A stretch of 64,000 bases of DNA from Nelumbo lutea. Its lineage: Eukaryota; Streptophyta; Magnoliopsida; Proteales; Nelumbonaceae. The position numbers and the translations under genes were made by a program. The notes beneath the pieces were generated by a model. That model was not told where the DNA came from and ran no database searches. It worked only from the letters and a program-made list of their open reading frames with translations. The stretch is taken from NCBI GenBank assembly GCA_022828595.1, contig JAKGHH010000002.1, forward strand, positions 106,947,254 through 107,011,253, given 5' to 3'. This document shows positions 30,760-41,440 of this stretch, one piece after another. Each line of letters begins with the position of its first letter. Positions within the stretch are counted from its first letter, which is position 1.

Positions 30760-33653
30760 GTTGTCAACAAATTCCTTGGTTGCAATGCAAATTTATGGTA
30801 GTGCAATTGATTTCAATGCAGATTATGGTTTATCTTTATTTTGAATTTTACCTTGTTTTATTTAATTGCAGTACAAATGAAGTAAAATAAGACCTGAAAC
30901 AGAATAAAGTAAAACTTAAATCAAAATTAAACCAGAATTTGTATTATTTTCATTTACACTCCCAAGCATTTGTACTAGTGCAAATAAAACTGCACTGCTG
31001 CAACCACAGAACACAACCAAAAGTTCAAAACTTGATGCAATTATCTCAAATTTGGATGACCCATTTACATAATCAGATTGGATGCGGATTTAAGTCTATA
31101 TCCTATCCGATTAAAGCCCAAGTCCAATTACTTTATGATATATATTGAATTAATATATAAAATTTATATAATTATATAAATATAAAAATATATAATTATA
31201 TATTATAAATTCAATATTTCATATTTATATTAGCTTATTTTATATTGATTTTTATATTTTTAATTTCTTTCTTTATTTAAAAAATAAAATGTTGACCAAG
31301 TCCAATTTCTTTCTTTATGTTCCAATATCCCCAAATCTGAATGGATTCAAATTTCAGTTTTCATTGATTAGACCGGATTTGAATGTTGCCTAATCTGACC
31401 TCAATACTTCAAGTCTTCAAGCGCCTGGTCCAGGCCTGCAATATATATTATATGTATTCTATATTTAGTGTGTATGTGTGTATTAGTATTTTATTTTATA
31501 TTATATAAAGTAATGTTTTAAAAAATGACCCAAAATCAGAACTGTTTTGGCCACTAGTTTCTGGGTCGATAGTTCAATCTTTTGGTCCAAATGGATGGCC
31601 TGTTCTGATAAAATATATGAAATAAATAATTAAAATTTAAAAAATGACATAAACTGCTGAGCGGGTCAATGATTCGATCGCCTGAATCAATGATTTGTTG
31701 AACAATTCAACGGTTTTTGACCAGAGACTGGATTTGAGGTAAAACAGAACTGATTGCCTGGATGATTCCCGGGACGAATGGTTATATGCATATTGTGTAT
31801 TATACAAAATGGGTTGAGGATAGGTTACCTCTATTGTGTAGTCCTTCAAAAGAAATAAAAGAAAAAAACATCCTCTTAATTTGATTGATCATTGATTATA
31901 AATTATGGAAATAGAGGTAAAGAATTGGGATGAAGAGTATAAGAGGATAAAATGTGCATTGAGCATTGATGTTGCAGATCCATTGTCGGAGAAAAGGAGT
32001 AGCAACAGCTACTATGTACAAAGAGACGAGGTATTCTCCCAAGTGAAGCAACAGGAATTTACTGGTGCAACGGTCTCATCAGCACTGAATGGATTGCTCC
32101 CTTTGATCAGAGAAGCCCTTGTTGACACCAACCTTCACTTCCCTACCTTCAAGGCCATCGGCAACTTATTCGACAAAGGGATGCCCATTCCTTCACAAGC
32201 TGTGATATCACAGGTAACCAACACTGTGACGGAATTTAAGGATGATCTCTTACGCTTTGATCCCCCTGAGTTGCTAAATAGTAAGCCTCTCTCTCTCTCT
32301 CTCACAGTCTCATGCATTTTCTGCTTTGCAGGGGACAATTTTTCTTGGTCCAGGGACGAAGAATTTGCTTTGCTCGTCAAACTCTTGCTGGCACCAACCC
32401 CTTTAGTATTAAGTTGGTCACAGTATGATATACACCAACCCCTTTGGACAAATCATAAGTTCCCACGTAAAATCACTTTAAGGCATCTTAATTTGCCACG
32501 TGACTAGGTTAAATCCAGAACTCTGGCCTGGCTTGGCCTAGCTTAGCTTGGCTTGCTTTAAGACGGAACAAATGTGCTATAATACCCTTTAGCTAGGGTT
32601 AGACCTGTTCAAATCAAAATCAATTTGGATTAATAGAAAGATCAATAAGACATATTGAAGAGTGAACTTGACCCTAGCTAGATGATTAGCCTTTATAATC
32701 TCCTGTTACTAGGATTTGGATCCAAATATTGTATCAAAATAGTAGACTTAAATAAAATTGTGCAGATTGGCCATTGAAGAGTGAACTTGACCCGAAGAGC
32801 TATGGTCCACCTGAATCCGCAATCACAACTGTACTTGTGGAGAGAGAGATCAAGGGAGTCATGATGATTGATGAGGTAACACCTCTAAATATATATGATG
32901 TACATTATTAATGGAATACTAATATGAAGAGAACGGACAAAACAACTAATTACTTACATACTTTGTGACTCTCTATATGCTTGTAGGCTTTGCAGCAGAA
33001 GAAACTTTTCATACTAGATTATCACGACCTACTCCTGCCTTATGTGAACAAAGTCAGAGAGATAGAAGGGACGACTCTCTATGGGTCACGCACTTTATTC
33101 TTTCTTACCCATGAAAATATATTAAGACCCATAGCGATTGAGCTCACTCGGCCACCCACCAATGACAAACCCTCGGTGGAAGCAAGTGTTTACGCCAAAT
33201 GGGGATGCCACCAATTCTTATTGAAATATTCCTCTAAGAGCAGAAGAATAAATTAATACTCAACTTCATGATCATCACTGAAAATGAACATATATAAGCC
33301 CAATTTTAATTGCATTAAACTCTAAAATGATAGAAGAACTAATGCTCAACTTCTGTTACTTCTCTATCTTTTGTAGTTTAAGGACACATTGTTGTATGGA
33401 GCCTTACATAATCGCATCGAATCGGCAGCTGAGTGCAATGGAGCTTGGCTCCGTTATGTATGACAAGTTTTGGCAATTCGACAAGCAAGGTCTTCCAGCA
33501 GACGTAATTAGCAGGTAAACTGAAAATGATATCAGGTTATGTTTAATCTCCATTGAGAATGGAGTGATATTTTTTACTCTAAAATCTTATACTATATATT
33601 AATGTAAGCATAGAGATAATTCTAACTGATGAACCAACTTCACCAATTACCAG

Positions 33654-34413
33654 GGGAATGGCAATAGAGGACCCAACAGCCAAACATGGTCTGAAGCTAA
33701 CGGTTGAGGACTACCCATTTACAAGTGATGGCCTCCTACTGTGGACAGCCATAAAACAATGGGTTAGTGACTATGTCAACCACTACTACCAGGATCCTAA
33801 CCTCATTGAATCAGATCAAGAGATCCAGGCGTGGTGGACAGAGGTCAGAGTCAAAGGCCATGAAGACAAGAAGGATGAGCCATGGTGGCCTGTCCTCAAA
33901 ACTCAAAATGATCTTATTGAGATATTGACAACAATCATCTGGGTTGCTTCTGCTCATCATGCCGCTGTCAAATTTGGCCAATTTGCATATGGAGGCTACT
34001 TCCCTAATCGACCAACAATTGCTAGGACTAATATGCCTACTGAGGACCCTACAGAACAAGAGTTGCAGCAATTCTTGGCAAAGCCTGAGCTCGCACTCAT
34101 GCATTGCTATCCTTCACAAATTCAAGCGCCGCTGGTGATGGTTGTCCTTGCCATACTATCGACTCATTCATCGGATGAGGAATATCTTGGAACTCAAAAA
34201 GAGCTTTCATGGATAGAGGATCCAGTGGTAAAGAAGGCATATGAGCAGTTCAATAAGAATTTGAAGGATGCCGAAGGAATTATTGATGCTAGAAATAAAG
34301 ATATCAACCTGAAGAACAGAACAGGACCTGGTGTTGTGCCATATCAACTTTTGAAGCCATTTTCTAAGCAAGGGTTGACAGGAATGGAAATTCCCAATAG
34401 CATTTCCATTTAG
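33654..34413 (+). pseudogene. Lipoxygenase last exon, open reading frame retained
   Basis: The longest undamaged piece of the pseudogene, 252 residues after the acceptor at 33653. GMAIEDPTAKHGLKLTVEDY, HEDKKDEPWWPVLKT, FPNRPTIARTNMPTEDPT, SSDEEYLG and the C-terminal ...NSISI agree with plant 13-lipoxygenases. In WVASAHHAAVKFGQF the second His corresponds to soybean lipoxygenase-1 His690. The residue at the Asn694 position is Lys (aaa, 33970-33972), a change not expected in an active iron site. The C-terminal Ile ligand is kept. Confidence 0.9.
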
Positions 34414-34665
34414 TTTAATTTAGTTTTCTTTTTATTATTTCATATTGTCATAAACTTGTAACAAGCATACCAATCTTAATTGGCTTCAATAATCCAGTAA
34501 TTAGACCAAATAAACAGATTTTGGTCTCTAGTTCCAGCATAGCCAATTGCATCATCATGATTTTGGGGCACCCACCTAGGATCATTATTTGGTACAAAAC
34601 AGTAAAATCTTAGGCTACAAATATGAGAACATAGGGCACCCACCTAAGGGATCCGCCTAGGGCCA
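34414..34665. other. Spacer between lipoxygenase and O-fucosyltransferase pseudogenes
   Basis: Downstream of the lipoxygenase stop. It contains a short direct repeat (gggcacccaccta at 34566 and 34634). No gene is seen. Confidence 0.4.
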
Positions 34666-35064
34666 TTCCAACTGTAGTGCAGTCCTTCATGTGCTTGTGA
34701 CATACTAATGGCTGAATTGTGGCAATACCTGGTTTACATGGCCCATATTTCCCCCATGAGATGCCATGAGAACATCACTGTTCTCAGAAGATATATAATC
34801 AAATAGCAGTAAGAATAGAGACCCTATCTACAAATGGCTCCAATTTATCCAACAAGGCATGGTCATTCTTGTTGAAGAAATAAAGGAAATTCCTTGATTA
34901 AATGTAGCAATGCTTCTTCGGGCCAAAGGGTGGCCCTCCTACCCAATATATCCTGGTATCCTTGGAGCTCCAAGTGCTTTAAGTAGCCTAAAACATGCAA
35001 GGAAGAGTGGATTAAGTTTATATAATGGAAGAGAGGTTTTCAATTAGTACCTCTTAACTTCTGA

Positions 35065-35684
35065 GGCCATGTTTGGGAGTGTTTATGTTAAAAATAAGTA
35101 CTTATTCAAATAAGCACTTGTTTGCATTTGGCACTCAACTTTTTAAGTGTTTATTTAAAAAAAAAAACACTTATTTCATATTAGGCATTTGATAGTCTTT
35201 TTCATCAATAATCAATCAAATAAGCATTTGTGACTATTTTGTCCTTCATTTTCTTTCAAGTTTTCAAAACACTCTTATGAAAATATTTTTATTAAATTAT
35301 TTTTATAAAAATACTTTTATGAAATTACTTTTATGAAAGCACTTTACAAAATAATTTTATAAAAAGTACTTTTACACGAAAGCACTTTTATAAAAATGCT
35401 TTTATGAAAGTGCTTTTGATAAAAGTACTTTTATAAAATTCAACTAGTGATGGTTTATAAGTGGTATTCTAAAATTCAACTAGGGATAATTTTGAAAGAA
35501 AATAACTGAATAGATGCGTATTGTATAAACACTTGAAAAAACTGGAAATTTGGGATTAGAAAATAAGCCCTTATTTTTTAAATAAGCACTTATTTCGGAT
35601 TTATTTCCCAAACACCAATAAGTGCTTAATGGTGTGGTCACAGCCCAAATAAGCATTTACTTTTAAGCACTCCCAAACATGGCC
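35065..35684. mobile_element. PIF/Harbinger-like MITE inside pseudogene exon
   Basis: Perfect 17-bp terminal inverted repeats GGCCATGTTTGGGAGTG / CACTCCCAAACATGGCC, with 3-bp flanks TGA and TAA that fit a TWA-type target duplication. The interior is AT-rich with repeated actttta units. No coding capacity. Confidence 0.8.
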
Positions 35685-36389
35685 TAAAGCATCCAAGGGA
35701 TAGAGCCCAGCAAGCTTGTGATCATGGTAAGTCATGTTTGACCTTCCTATGTCAATGGACCGGTTTTGGGTTGGACCCCTCTAGGACGGATTGGATGGAC
35801 CAATAAGACATCAAATTGGGCCAGTCCAGACTTAATGTCCAAAGTATATATTGAATTGGATTGGACCTGCTCTATCTATAATGGACTTATATTGGATTGG
35901 GTTAGATTGAACCAATACCCAGTCTATTGATAGAAGATAATACAAGAATACAATTGTCAATGGATCAGGTCTGGATTGATACAAATCTAAATAAAAACCA
36001 ATTTGAATAGATTGGACAGTCCAGATATTGAATTGGGCCAGTCCAAAATGGTCCAAAACATTCATTGGATTAGATCGGACTTGATCCATTTGTACTCCCC
36101 TACCTATGATATGAGGAGATCCAACCTTAACTTTCTCTCATAGTTGATGATCTCATCATACTCAAGGTCTCAGCCCAGAAAGACAACCAGTCTTCATCCA
36201 AACATCTTTCTCCAAGCTTAGATGAAGTGCAAGTTATGGCCCCTTTGGCTTGCATCCTCTCTGCTATCTTGTCACCATTATCCATAATAGCCGGGGCAAA
36301 CCACAATGCATGAAAATCCACCTACTGCAGTATACAAATAAGACCAGACTCACCTTTATTAGAACTTTTTAATTTAAGAAATTCATCTA

Positions 36390-36518
36390 TGCTCCCTTTG
36401 GGTAGATTATAAATACAAATATGTTCAATGCAAATACAAAAGGATTCTATGTGTAGGAACTGTGCGTATTTATTTTTGCACTGAACATATGTATTTGCAC
36501 TCTTCCCAAATGAAGCCT
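36390..36518. repeat. Small foldback element
   Basis: Inverted arms: gctccctttgggta with aatacaaatatgttca at the left, tgaacatatgtattt and cttcccaaatgaagcc at the right. About 130 bp. Sits where intron 3 of the O-fucosyltransferase copy would be. Confidence 0.6.
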
Positions 36519-36690
36519 AAATCATAGTTGGCGTCAGAAGGAAGATCCTTAGAGAGCCTTGAGTCCAAACCTCCTAAGTGCAAAACTGGTTATTCCTTGT
36601 TCAGCTGCAAAGAAAAAGAAATATGCATCGTCATTCTCCCCTATCACATTGGGGCCTAGAAGAAACAATTTTCACCAGAAAGAGGATGAC

Positions 36691-37944
36691 AAGGGAAGAA
36701 CTTCTTAGCTAATAAAACAAAGTTGATAAGATTGGAAGAAATCAGATAGGCATTAAGTTGACCACAAGACCATCGAATTGTTAGAGGATGTCTTTTCATT
36801 TGTCTCATGTACAGAGTACAAGGTTGAAACCTGCCAGCTAGGGTTGTAATAAATCCAACAAGATTTGAATACATTGGATTCAAATTAATCGATTTGGACC
36901 GAATTCAGATTTAACACAACTCTACTTTAATCATCTATTTACATTAGTCTTCTCTTTGGTACTTAACTTTTACTTTAGTTTCCTCAAGATCAATCAAATG
37001 CAAACTTTCTTTTCAATATTAGAATTTTAGATTAATTCATTTAATAGTTTAATTAATTAGCATCTTCATGTTTTGTTTTTTAAATTTCAATAATTGATAA
37101 GGAACGGATCAATCCTAAGTTCCTAACCCAAATGTTTAGGATCAGGGTATAGCCTTCATTGACCTTATCCAAATCTTGACCTGACCTAGAATTAACCCGA
37201 AAATTTCTCAACCCAATCTGATTACCAGGTCTAGGGTTGACAGGTTGGGCCAATTTTTTGCCGTTATAATATAATCAAATCAAATCGAATCAAATCCAAA
37301 TCCAATCTAATTAGATCAATATGTCATCCAAATCCAAAATAATTAGAAACCAAACCATCCTGTAGGGTCTGTAACTTTAGTCTCATAACTGAATCAATCA
37401 GCTCATGGGCAATCCATGGACCCAATTACAATTGTATATATGACTCGGTTGTGGGTTCGGGTCTGAGTCGATTCAGGTCTAAGTAAAATTGGTTCCAAAA
37501 CCAATAATCATAAGGACAATTTATCAAGAACTGGAACCGGCCCATCAACACTGGATCCTGGAACCAGAACCAACCCAACTGGCTCGAGTCCATCAGGTTG
37601 GACCCGACACATTAACCTTCCTAACCCCAATGCAGCTATGGACTTTGGGGGCAGTATGGATTTGCAAATTATTTTCCAAACAGGTCCACTATTGCCAGGA
37701 GGCCCAAGACTAACATACTATTGGATTGGACCTAATGTGTTTGCAATGGATTTATACTTTGGACCAGTCCAAAATCGTTCAAAAGTATTCATCTGATTGG
37801 GATTGGACCTGATCTGTCGGTAATGGACTCATATTGGACCGGATTTCGTCAAATTGAACCCAAATCCGATCCATTTGACACCCCAAGGAGGCAAGGACCA
37901 ATTAGAGTGAAAATTCAGAAGCTTCTTGAGCAAACCAAAAATGT
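36691..37944. other. Repeat-rich intergenic region, no gene
   Basis: Contains degenerate sequence of the kind gattggacc/ggtccaatcc (37730-37885 and related to 35750-36095 and 63255-63750), characteristic of a diverged MITE family whose right end reads gatccatttg-cacccc. No coding sequence was recognised. Confidence 0.45.
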
Positions 37945-38016
37945 TCCGTTGTCGGAACTCGAACCCGGGTCTCTCAGGTGAGAGCCGAATATCCTAACCA
38001 ACTAGACTACAACGGA
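37945..38016 (-). tRNA. tRNA-Glu (CTC), probably degenerate copy
   Basis: 72 nt with acceptor halves TCCGTTG and CAACGGA, anticodon loop CTCTCAC (anticodon CTC) and T loop TTCGAGT. Compared with the copy at 40766, it has a C-A mismatch at the base of the T stem and wobble pairs in the anticodon stem, suggesting decay. About 150 bp beyond it also match the sequence beside the second copy. Confidence 0.8.
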
Positions 38017-39007
38017 TCAATGCAACATACGTGAATAAGAATATTCTCAATATGTCTGTTATAGGAGCAATTCCACACGGCTGTACCAATGGAAGAGTTT
38101 TCGTGAAGAACAATTTAACAATACAGCTACAAGGTTTTGAGTAATAATCCTCCTCAAATATGTACAGCATAAATACATACAAAATACAAGATTTTGCACT
38201 CTATAAATTTATATTTCTACACCTTCCAAACTGAGCCAGGGAAAATGGAACGAACTTGAAGGTATTAAAAATACAAGTCATGGTGCTGGTGAAAGCATAC
38301 TGCTTAGGCATCAAAATGTTACCAATGGATATTGCATTTGAGAAATAAGCCTTTTTGGATCAGACTTCAGAAATGGGCACGCAAATTCAAGATTGCTTTC
38401 CCTCCAATACAAAAATTACCTCTAAATTTTGCAAATAAATCAGAGGCATAGTTTTAAGTTGCGTGTCTAAACTAACTTATAAACCCAGTAGCTTCTTTGA
38501 TCATCTGCATATGTATGTATCTATAGCACTTAGAAGAAATATTTGGGAGGTATTTCCCTGAGTGCTTGAAAGGGCTAAGAATCCATGTTGAAATCAGTCG
38601 AATTAAAACATTTTACGCAAGCTGCATTTCTGTAATTCGTTGGGACAACTTTTGATTGGAATCAGGTGGTTCAAATTAAATCAAAAGATGGATTTCCGGC
38701 AATCACTCAGTGTCACAGTCTCACAGACGTCCACTCTCTTAAATTTAGGAAAGCTTTTTCGCTTGATTGAATTAAGATCACCCTCTCCATAATTTCCTGT
38801 CATCGCATATTATGTTATTCATCTTCATCTTATGTTAAACCCAACAGATCAAATCTGCATGTTAGTTTGGGCAGCCCAGTGCATAATGCTCCCGCCAATA
38901 CAAGGTTGGGGAGGGACAGATGTATGCCGCCTTATCATTGTACATAAAGAGATGCATGTATGTTCTTCAATGAAATGCCTTCTGTTGATTAATTGATATT
39001 CAAACAT
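38017..39007. other. Intergenic, no gene recognised
   Basis: The first roughly 150 bp match the flank of the second tRNA-Glu (40838-41000). The remainder is unremarkable AT-rich sequence. Confidence 0.4.
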
Positions 39008-39015
39008 CAAATTTG

Positions 39016-39316
39016 TATGGTTTTTAAAACCGGATTAGACTGAACGGTTGGACCGAAAAAATCAGGAACTGATCAGGTGATCGGTTCGGTTTTATCCCAA
39101 ACCATTATTTTGTCAAAAAAATGTTGATTTGGTCAGCAAACCGCTGACCTAGGTGATCACACTGTTTAAATCGTTTAGCGGTTTTGATTGTTGTTGTTTT
39201 TTTTCTTAAGTTTTTTGCCGGAATGGACCGTCTGTTCAGTTCGAATGATCAAACCGTTCGACCCAGGAACCGGATCCCTGACCGGTTCATCGTCCGATTC
39301 AGTTTTAAAAGCCTTG
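39016..39316. mobile_element. hAT-type MITE (family with GGTTTTTAAAACC ends), copy 2
   Basis: Ends tatggtttttaaaaccgg and ttttaaaagccttg are inverted relative to each other. Flanks CAAATTTG and CAAAATTG are 8-bp, 7/8 matching target duplications, as expected for hAT elements. No coding capacity. Confidence 0.75.
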
Positions 39317-39477
39317 CAAAATTGACAGATGTATGATGCCAGAAAGTTGCTAATATCATTTCTTGAGAAAACAAAGAGATATTTAGTGTGTAAGGGAAGA
39401 GGGAGTGGGCAGTTTGAAGAAGTTACTAAATGAAGAAGGCTTAACGTTGTGTTAATCATCACACGACTATCAATGAT

Positions 39478-39634
39478 GAATCTGGATTTGCTCCTCACAG
39501 CACATGCAGCCACATATATTTGGAACATCTCTCAATTTATAAATTATATTTTATGAGAAGATATTCTCAATGCACGGTTGCAACATGCCATGAGGTTGGT
39601 GTGAGGCATGTTCTCTGAGAAATAAATCCAATTT
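39478..39634. mobile_element. Small foldback MITE (tttgctcctcaca family)
   Basis: Left end gaatctggatttgctcctcacagcacatgc; right end ggcatgttctctgagaaataaatcc, inverted. Relatives at 39655-40578 and 54458-54622. Confidence 0.65.
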
Positions 39635-39654
39635 AATCAGTCATATCATAGGAA

Positions 39655-40066
39655 CGGGATCTGCTCCTCACACATGGGCATCTCACAAGTACGTCCATTG
39701 TGCATTGGAGATAGACTTGTTCATGGGCTGGGCCGGGCTTTTACTCTTCATTAATGAAAATTTGTTAGGCCCGAGCCCAAGCCCGGCCCGACCAACGGGC
39801 CTACAACTTGGGCCCGAGCTGGCCTTGATAAAAAGCCCGAAGCCCGATTGTGTTCGCCAGTGATTGTGTTCGCCGGAACTGAGTTCGTGGTGACTGTGGT
39901 CTGTGAGCTGCAACCTACAATTTTAAGTTTAACAGTGATCAGTTCGCGTCTGAGAAAGAGAGAGAGAGAGAGAGAGAACTCACCGCCGATGCCTATATTC
40001 GCCACCTCGTCGTCGCCGGTGTTTGATATTTGAGAAGAGGAACGAGAGAGAGAAAGAAAGAGAGAG

Positions 40067-40105
<39 letters not shown>

Positions 40106-40578
40106 AGAGGAGTGAGGACTCACCGTCGGAGTTGTTGCGCCGGTGAACGTTCTTCGTCTCGCCAATTGTGTGGCTACCTGAGAGTGTGAGGATGAGAACT
40201 GTGGAGGATGTGGAGAAGAATGGTTCGACTGGAAAAATAAGGGAAAGAGGCAAATAGGTGAAAAAAGATGGGGTATTCAACTAGGGTTTTTAGGTTTAAT
40301 TATAGGTCGAACTGGGCCGGGCTCGGGCCGGGCTATTTTGGCAAATCTCGAGCCCAGTTCGAATTTATTGCAGGCTGGGCTTTTTGCCCCGAGGTTAAAC
40401 CCACAGGCCTATATGCGTGTTCAAGCCCGTCCAGGGACTGGGCCGGGCCGGGCCACACGGCCCATGAACAGGTCTAATTGGGAACATCTCCCGTGTAAGT
40501 ACGAGAGATGTTCCCAATGCATAGTAGAATATGAGTGTAAGGTCGAGGCGTCCTGTGTGAGGAGCAGATCCAGTCTCC
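39655..40578. mobile_element. Foldback MITE of the tttgctcctcaca family, interrupted by a hAT-type MITE
   Basis: Outer inverted ends gggatctgctcctcacaca (left) and tgtgaggagcagatcc (right), with an inner inverted pair around cattgggaacatctc / gagatgttcccaatg on the right side. It is split at 39711 by the element at 39712-40476. Confidence 0.65.
39712..40476. mobile_element. hAT-type MITE with GGGCCGGGC ends
   Basis: 17-bp inverted ends TAGACTTGTTCATGGGC / GCCCATGAACAGGTCTA, flanked by 8-bp ATTGGAGA and ATTGGGAA (6/8 match), fitting hAT. The interior has repeated gggccgggc blocks on both sides and GA microsatellites (39955-39979, 40073-40102). No transposase. Confidence 0.75.
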
Positions 40579-40765
40579 ATATGATACAAGTCTGTGGACA
40601 TGGTAAGAGCAACATGTATGGGTTCGGGGATGGGCTACCCCTGATGTGTAGCCCCATGGAGCATAAAAAATAAAGAGCAAGATGGCTTTTAATTTCATAC
40701 CGTGTCTTTTTTTTTTTTGTTTGTTTTTTTGAGCCATGCTTTTTAAGAAAAACAGATTAAAATAT

Positions 40766-40837
40766 TCCGTTGCCGGGACTCGAACCCGGGTCTCTCGGGT
40801 GAGAGCCGAGTATCCTCACCAACTAGACTACAACAGA
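40766..40837 (-). tRNA. tRNA-Glu (CTC)
   Basis: 72 nt. Acceptor TCTGTTG pairs with CAACGGA (one T-G wobble), anticodon stem CTCGG/CCGAG is perfect around loop CTCTCAC (anticodon CTC), T stem CCGGG/CCCGG is perfect with TTCGAGT. Internal promoter boxes A and B are conserved. It lies about 600 bp downstream of the O-fucosyltransferase 3' end, same strand. Likely functional by structure; expression is unknown. Confidence 0.88.
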
Positions 40838-41440
40838 TTGATGCGAAATCAGTCAATAAGAATCTCCAAATCTGTCTGCTATAGGAGCAATTCCGAACGA
40901 CTGCACCATTGGAAGAGTACAAGAAAACTGAATGAACAACAATTTAAGAATACAGCTACAAAATGAGACAGAGAACAAGGTAATAATATTACCTCAACAA
41001 AATGGTATTTTATACAAATATACACGTATGAAATATTGATGCAAAGAAAGAAGGAATGAACAAAAAAAATTCTTGACAAAATTCCTCCACAAAGAAATAA
41101 AAAAAAAAAAGAACAAAAGGCCTTCGTGTTTATTTTACATGGAATTCTATCTCATTACACATTCTTGCATACACAGGCACACAAGCAGGAATGCATGTGT
41201 ATGTATGAATATGTATTTGCAGAAGATGCTCTTCCAAAATTGGGCTTACAATATAGTTTTCAAAAGGCGGCAAACCGTAATAACTGCAACTTTCTGGCAT
41301 TCAAAGGACCCAAGGCATAGATAGATGTCATGATTCTCTGATCACAGGATCCTGCATTCAAAAGCTTGTTGCAAAACTTGCAATCTGATACTGTGAAAAT
41401 CTCAAGAGAAACCTTCCACATTTGAATCATGAAAAAGATC
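40838..41440. other. Intergenic and 3' flank of O-fucosyltransferase
   Basis: Starts with about 160 bp shared with the flank of the first tRNA-Glu. The remainder includes the likely 3' UTR of the minus-strand gene. No poly(A) signal was assigned with confidence. Confidence 0.4.

Larger units (their letters stand above)
28010..34413 (+). pseudogene. Type-2 (13S) lipoxygenase pseudogene, nine exons
   Basis: Lipoxygenases oxygenate linolenic/linoleic acid; the 13S type feeds jasmonate synthesis in plastids. Exons by eye: 28010-28187, 28539-about 28760, 29838-30076, 31978-32280, 32332-about 32423, 32766-32875, 32987-about 33215, 33377-33514, 33654-34413. Landmarks: LELVSAELDP and DVGAVVVQNEFGKEIFLKDV (PLAT domain), [66 protein letters not shown], the C-terminal catalytic part, and final NSISI. 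Damage: stop in exon 2 (28760), one-base insertion near 29997, five-base tandem insertion near 32362, lost GT donor at 32424, frameshift in exon 7 (about 33172) with the first iron-ligand segment missing, about 60 residues lost inside exon 8, and Asn-to-Lys at an iron ligand. No transit peptide. Confidence 0.93.
34666..36690 (-). pseudogene. Partial O-fucosyltransferase pseudogene (exons 3-5 region)
   Basis: Duplicate of part of the intact gene at 41441-44434, same strand. Exon-5-like sequence lies at about 34729-34990, exon-4-like at about 35045-36330 with two insertions, and exon-3-like at about 36528-36604, followed by matching intron to about 36690. The first insertion (35065-35684) is a MITE. 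The second (about 35747-36100) is a repeat with gg-ttgga-rich sequence. A small foldback (36390-36518) replaces part of intron 3. Exons 1, 2 and 6 are absent and the frames are broken. Confidence 0.85.

Noticed and set aside
39980..40280. Ser/Leu-rich minus-strand ORFs
   Set aside because: Generated by GA/CT microsatellites inside a hAT-type MITE.
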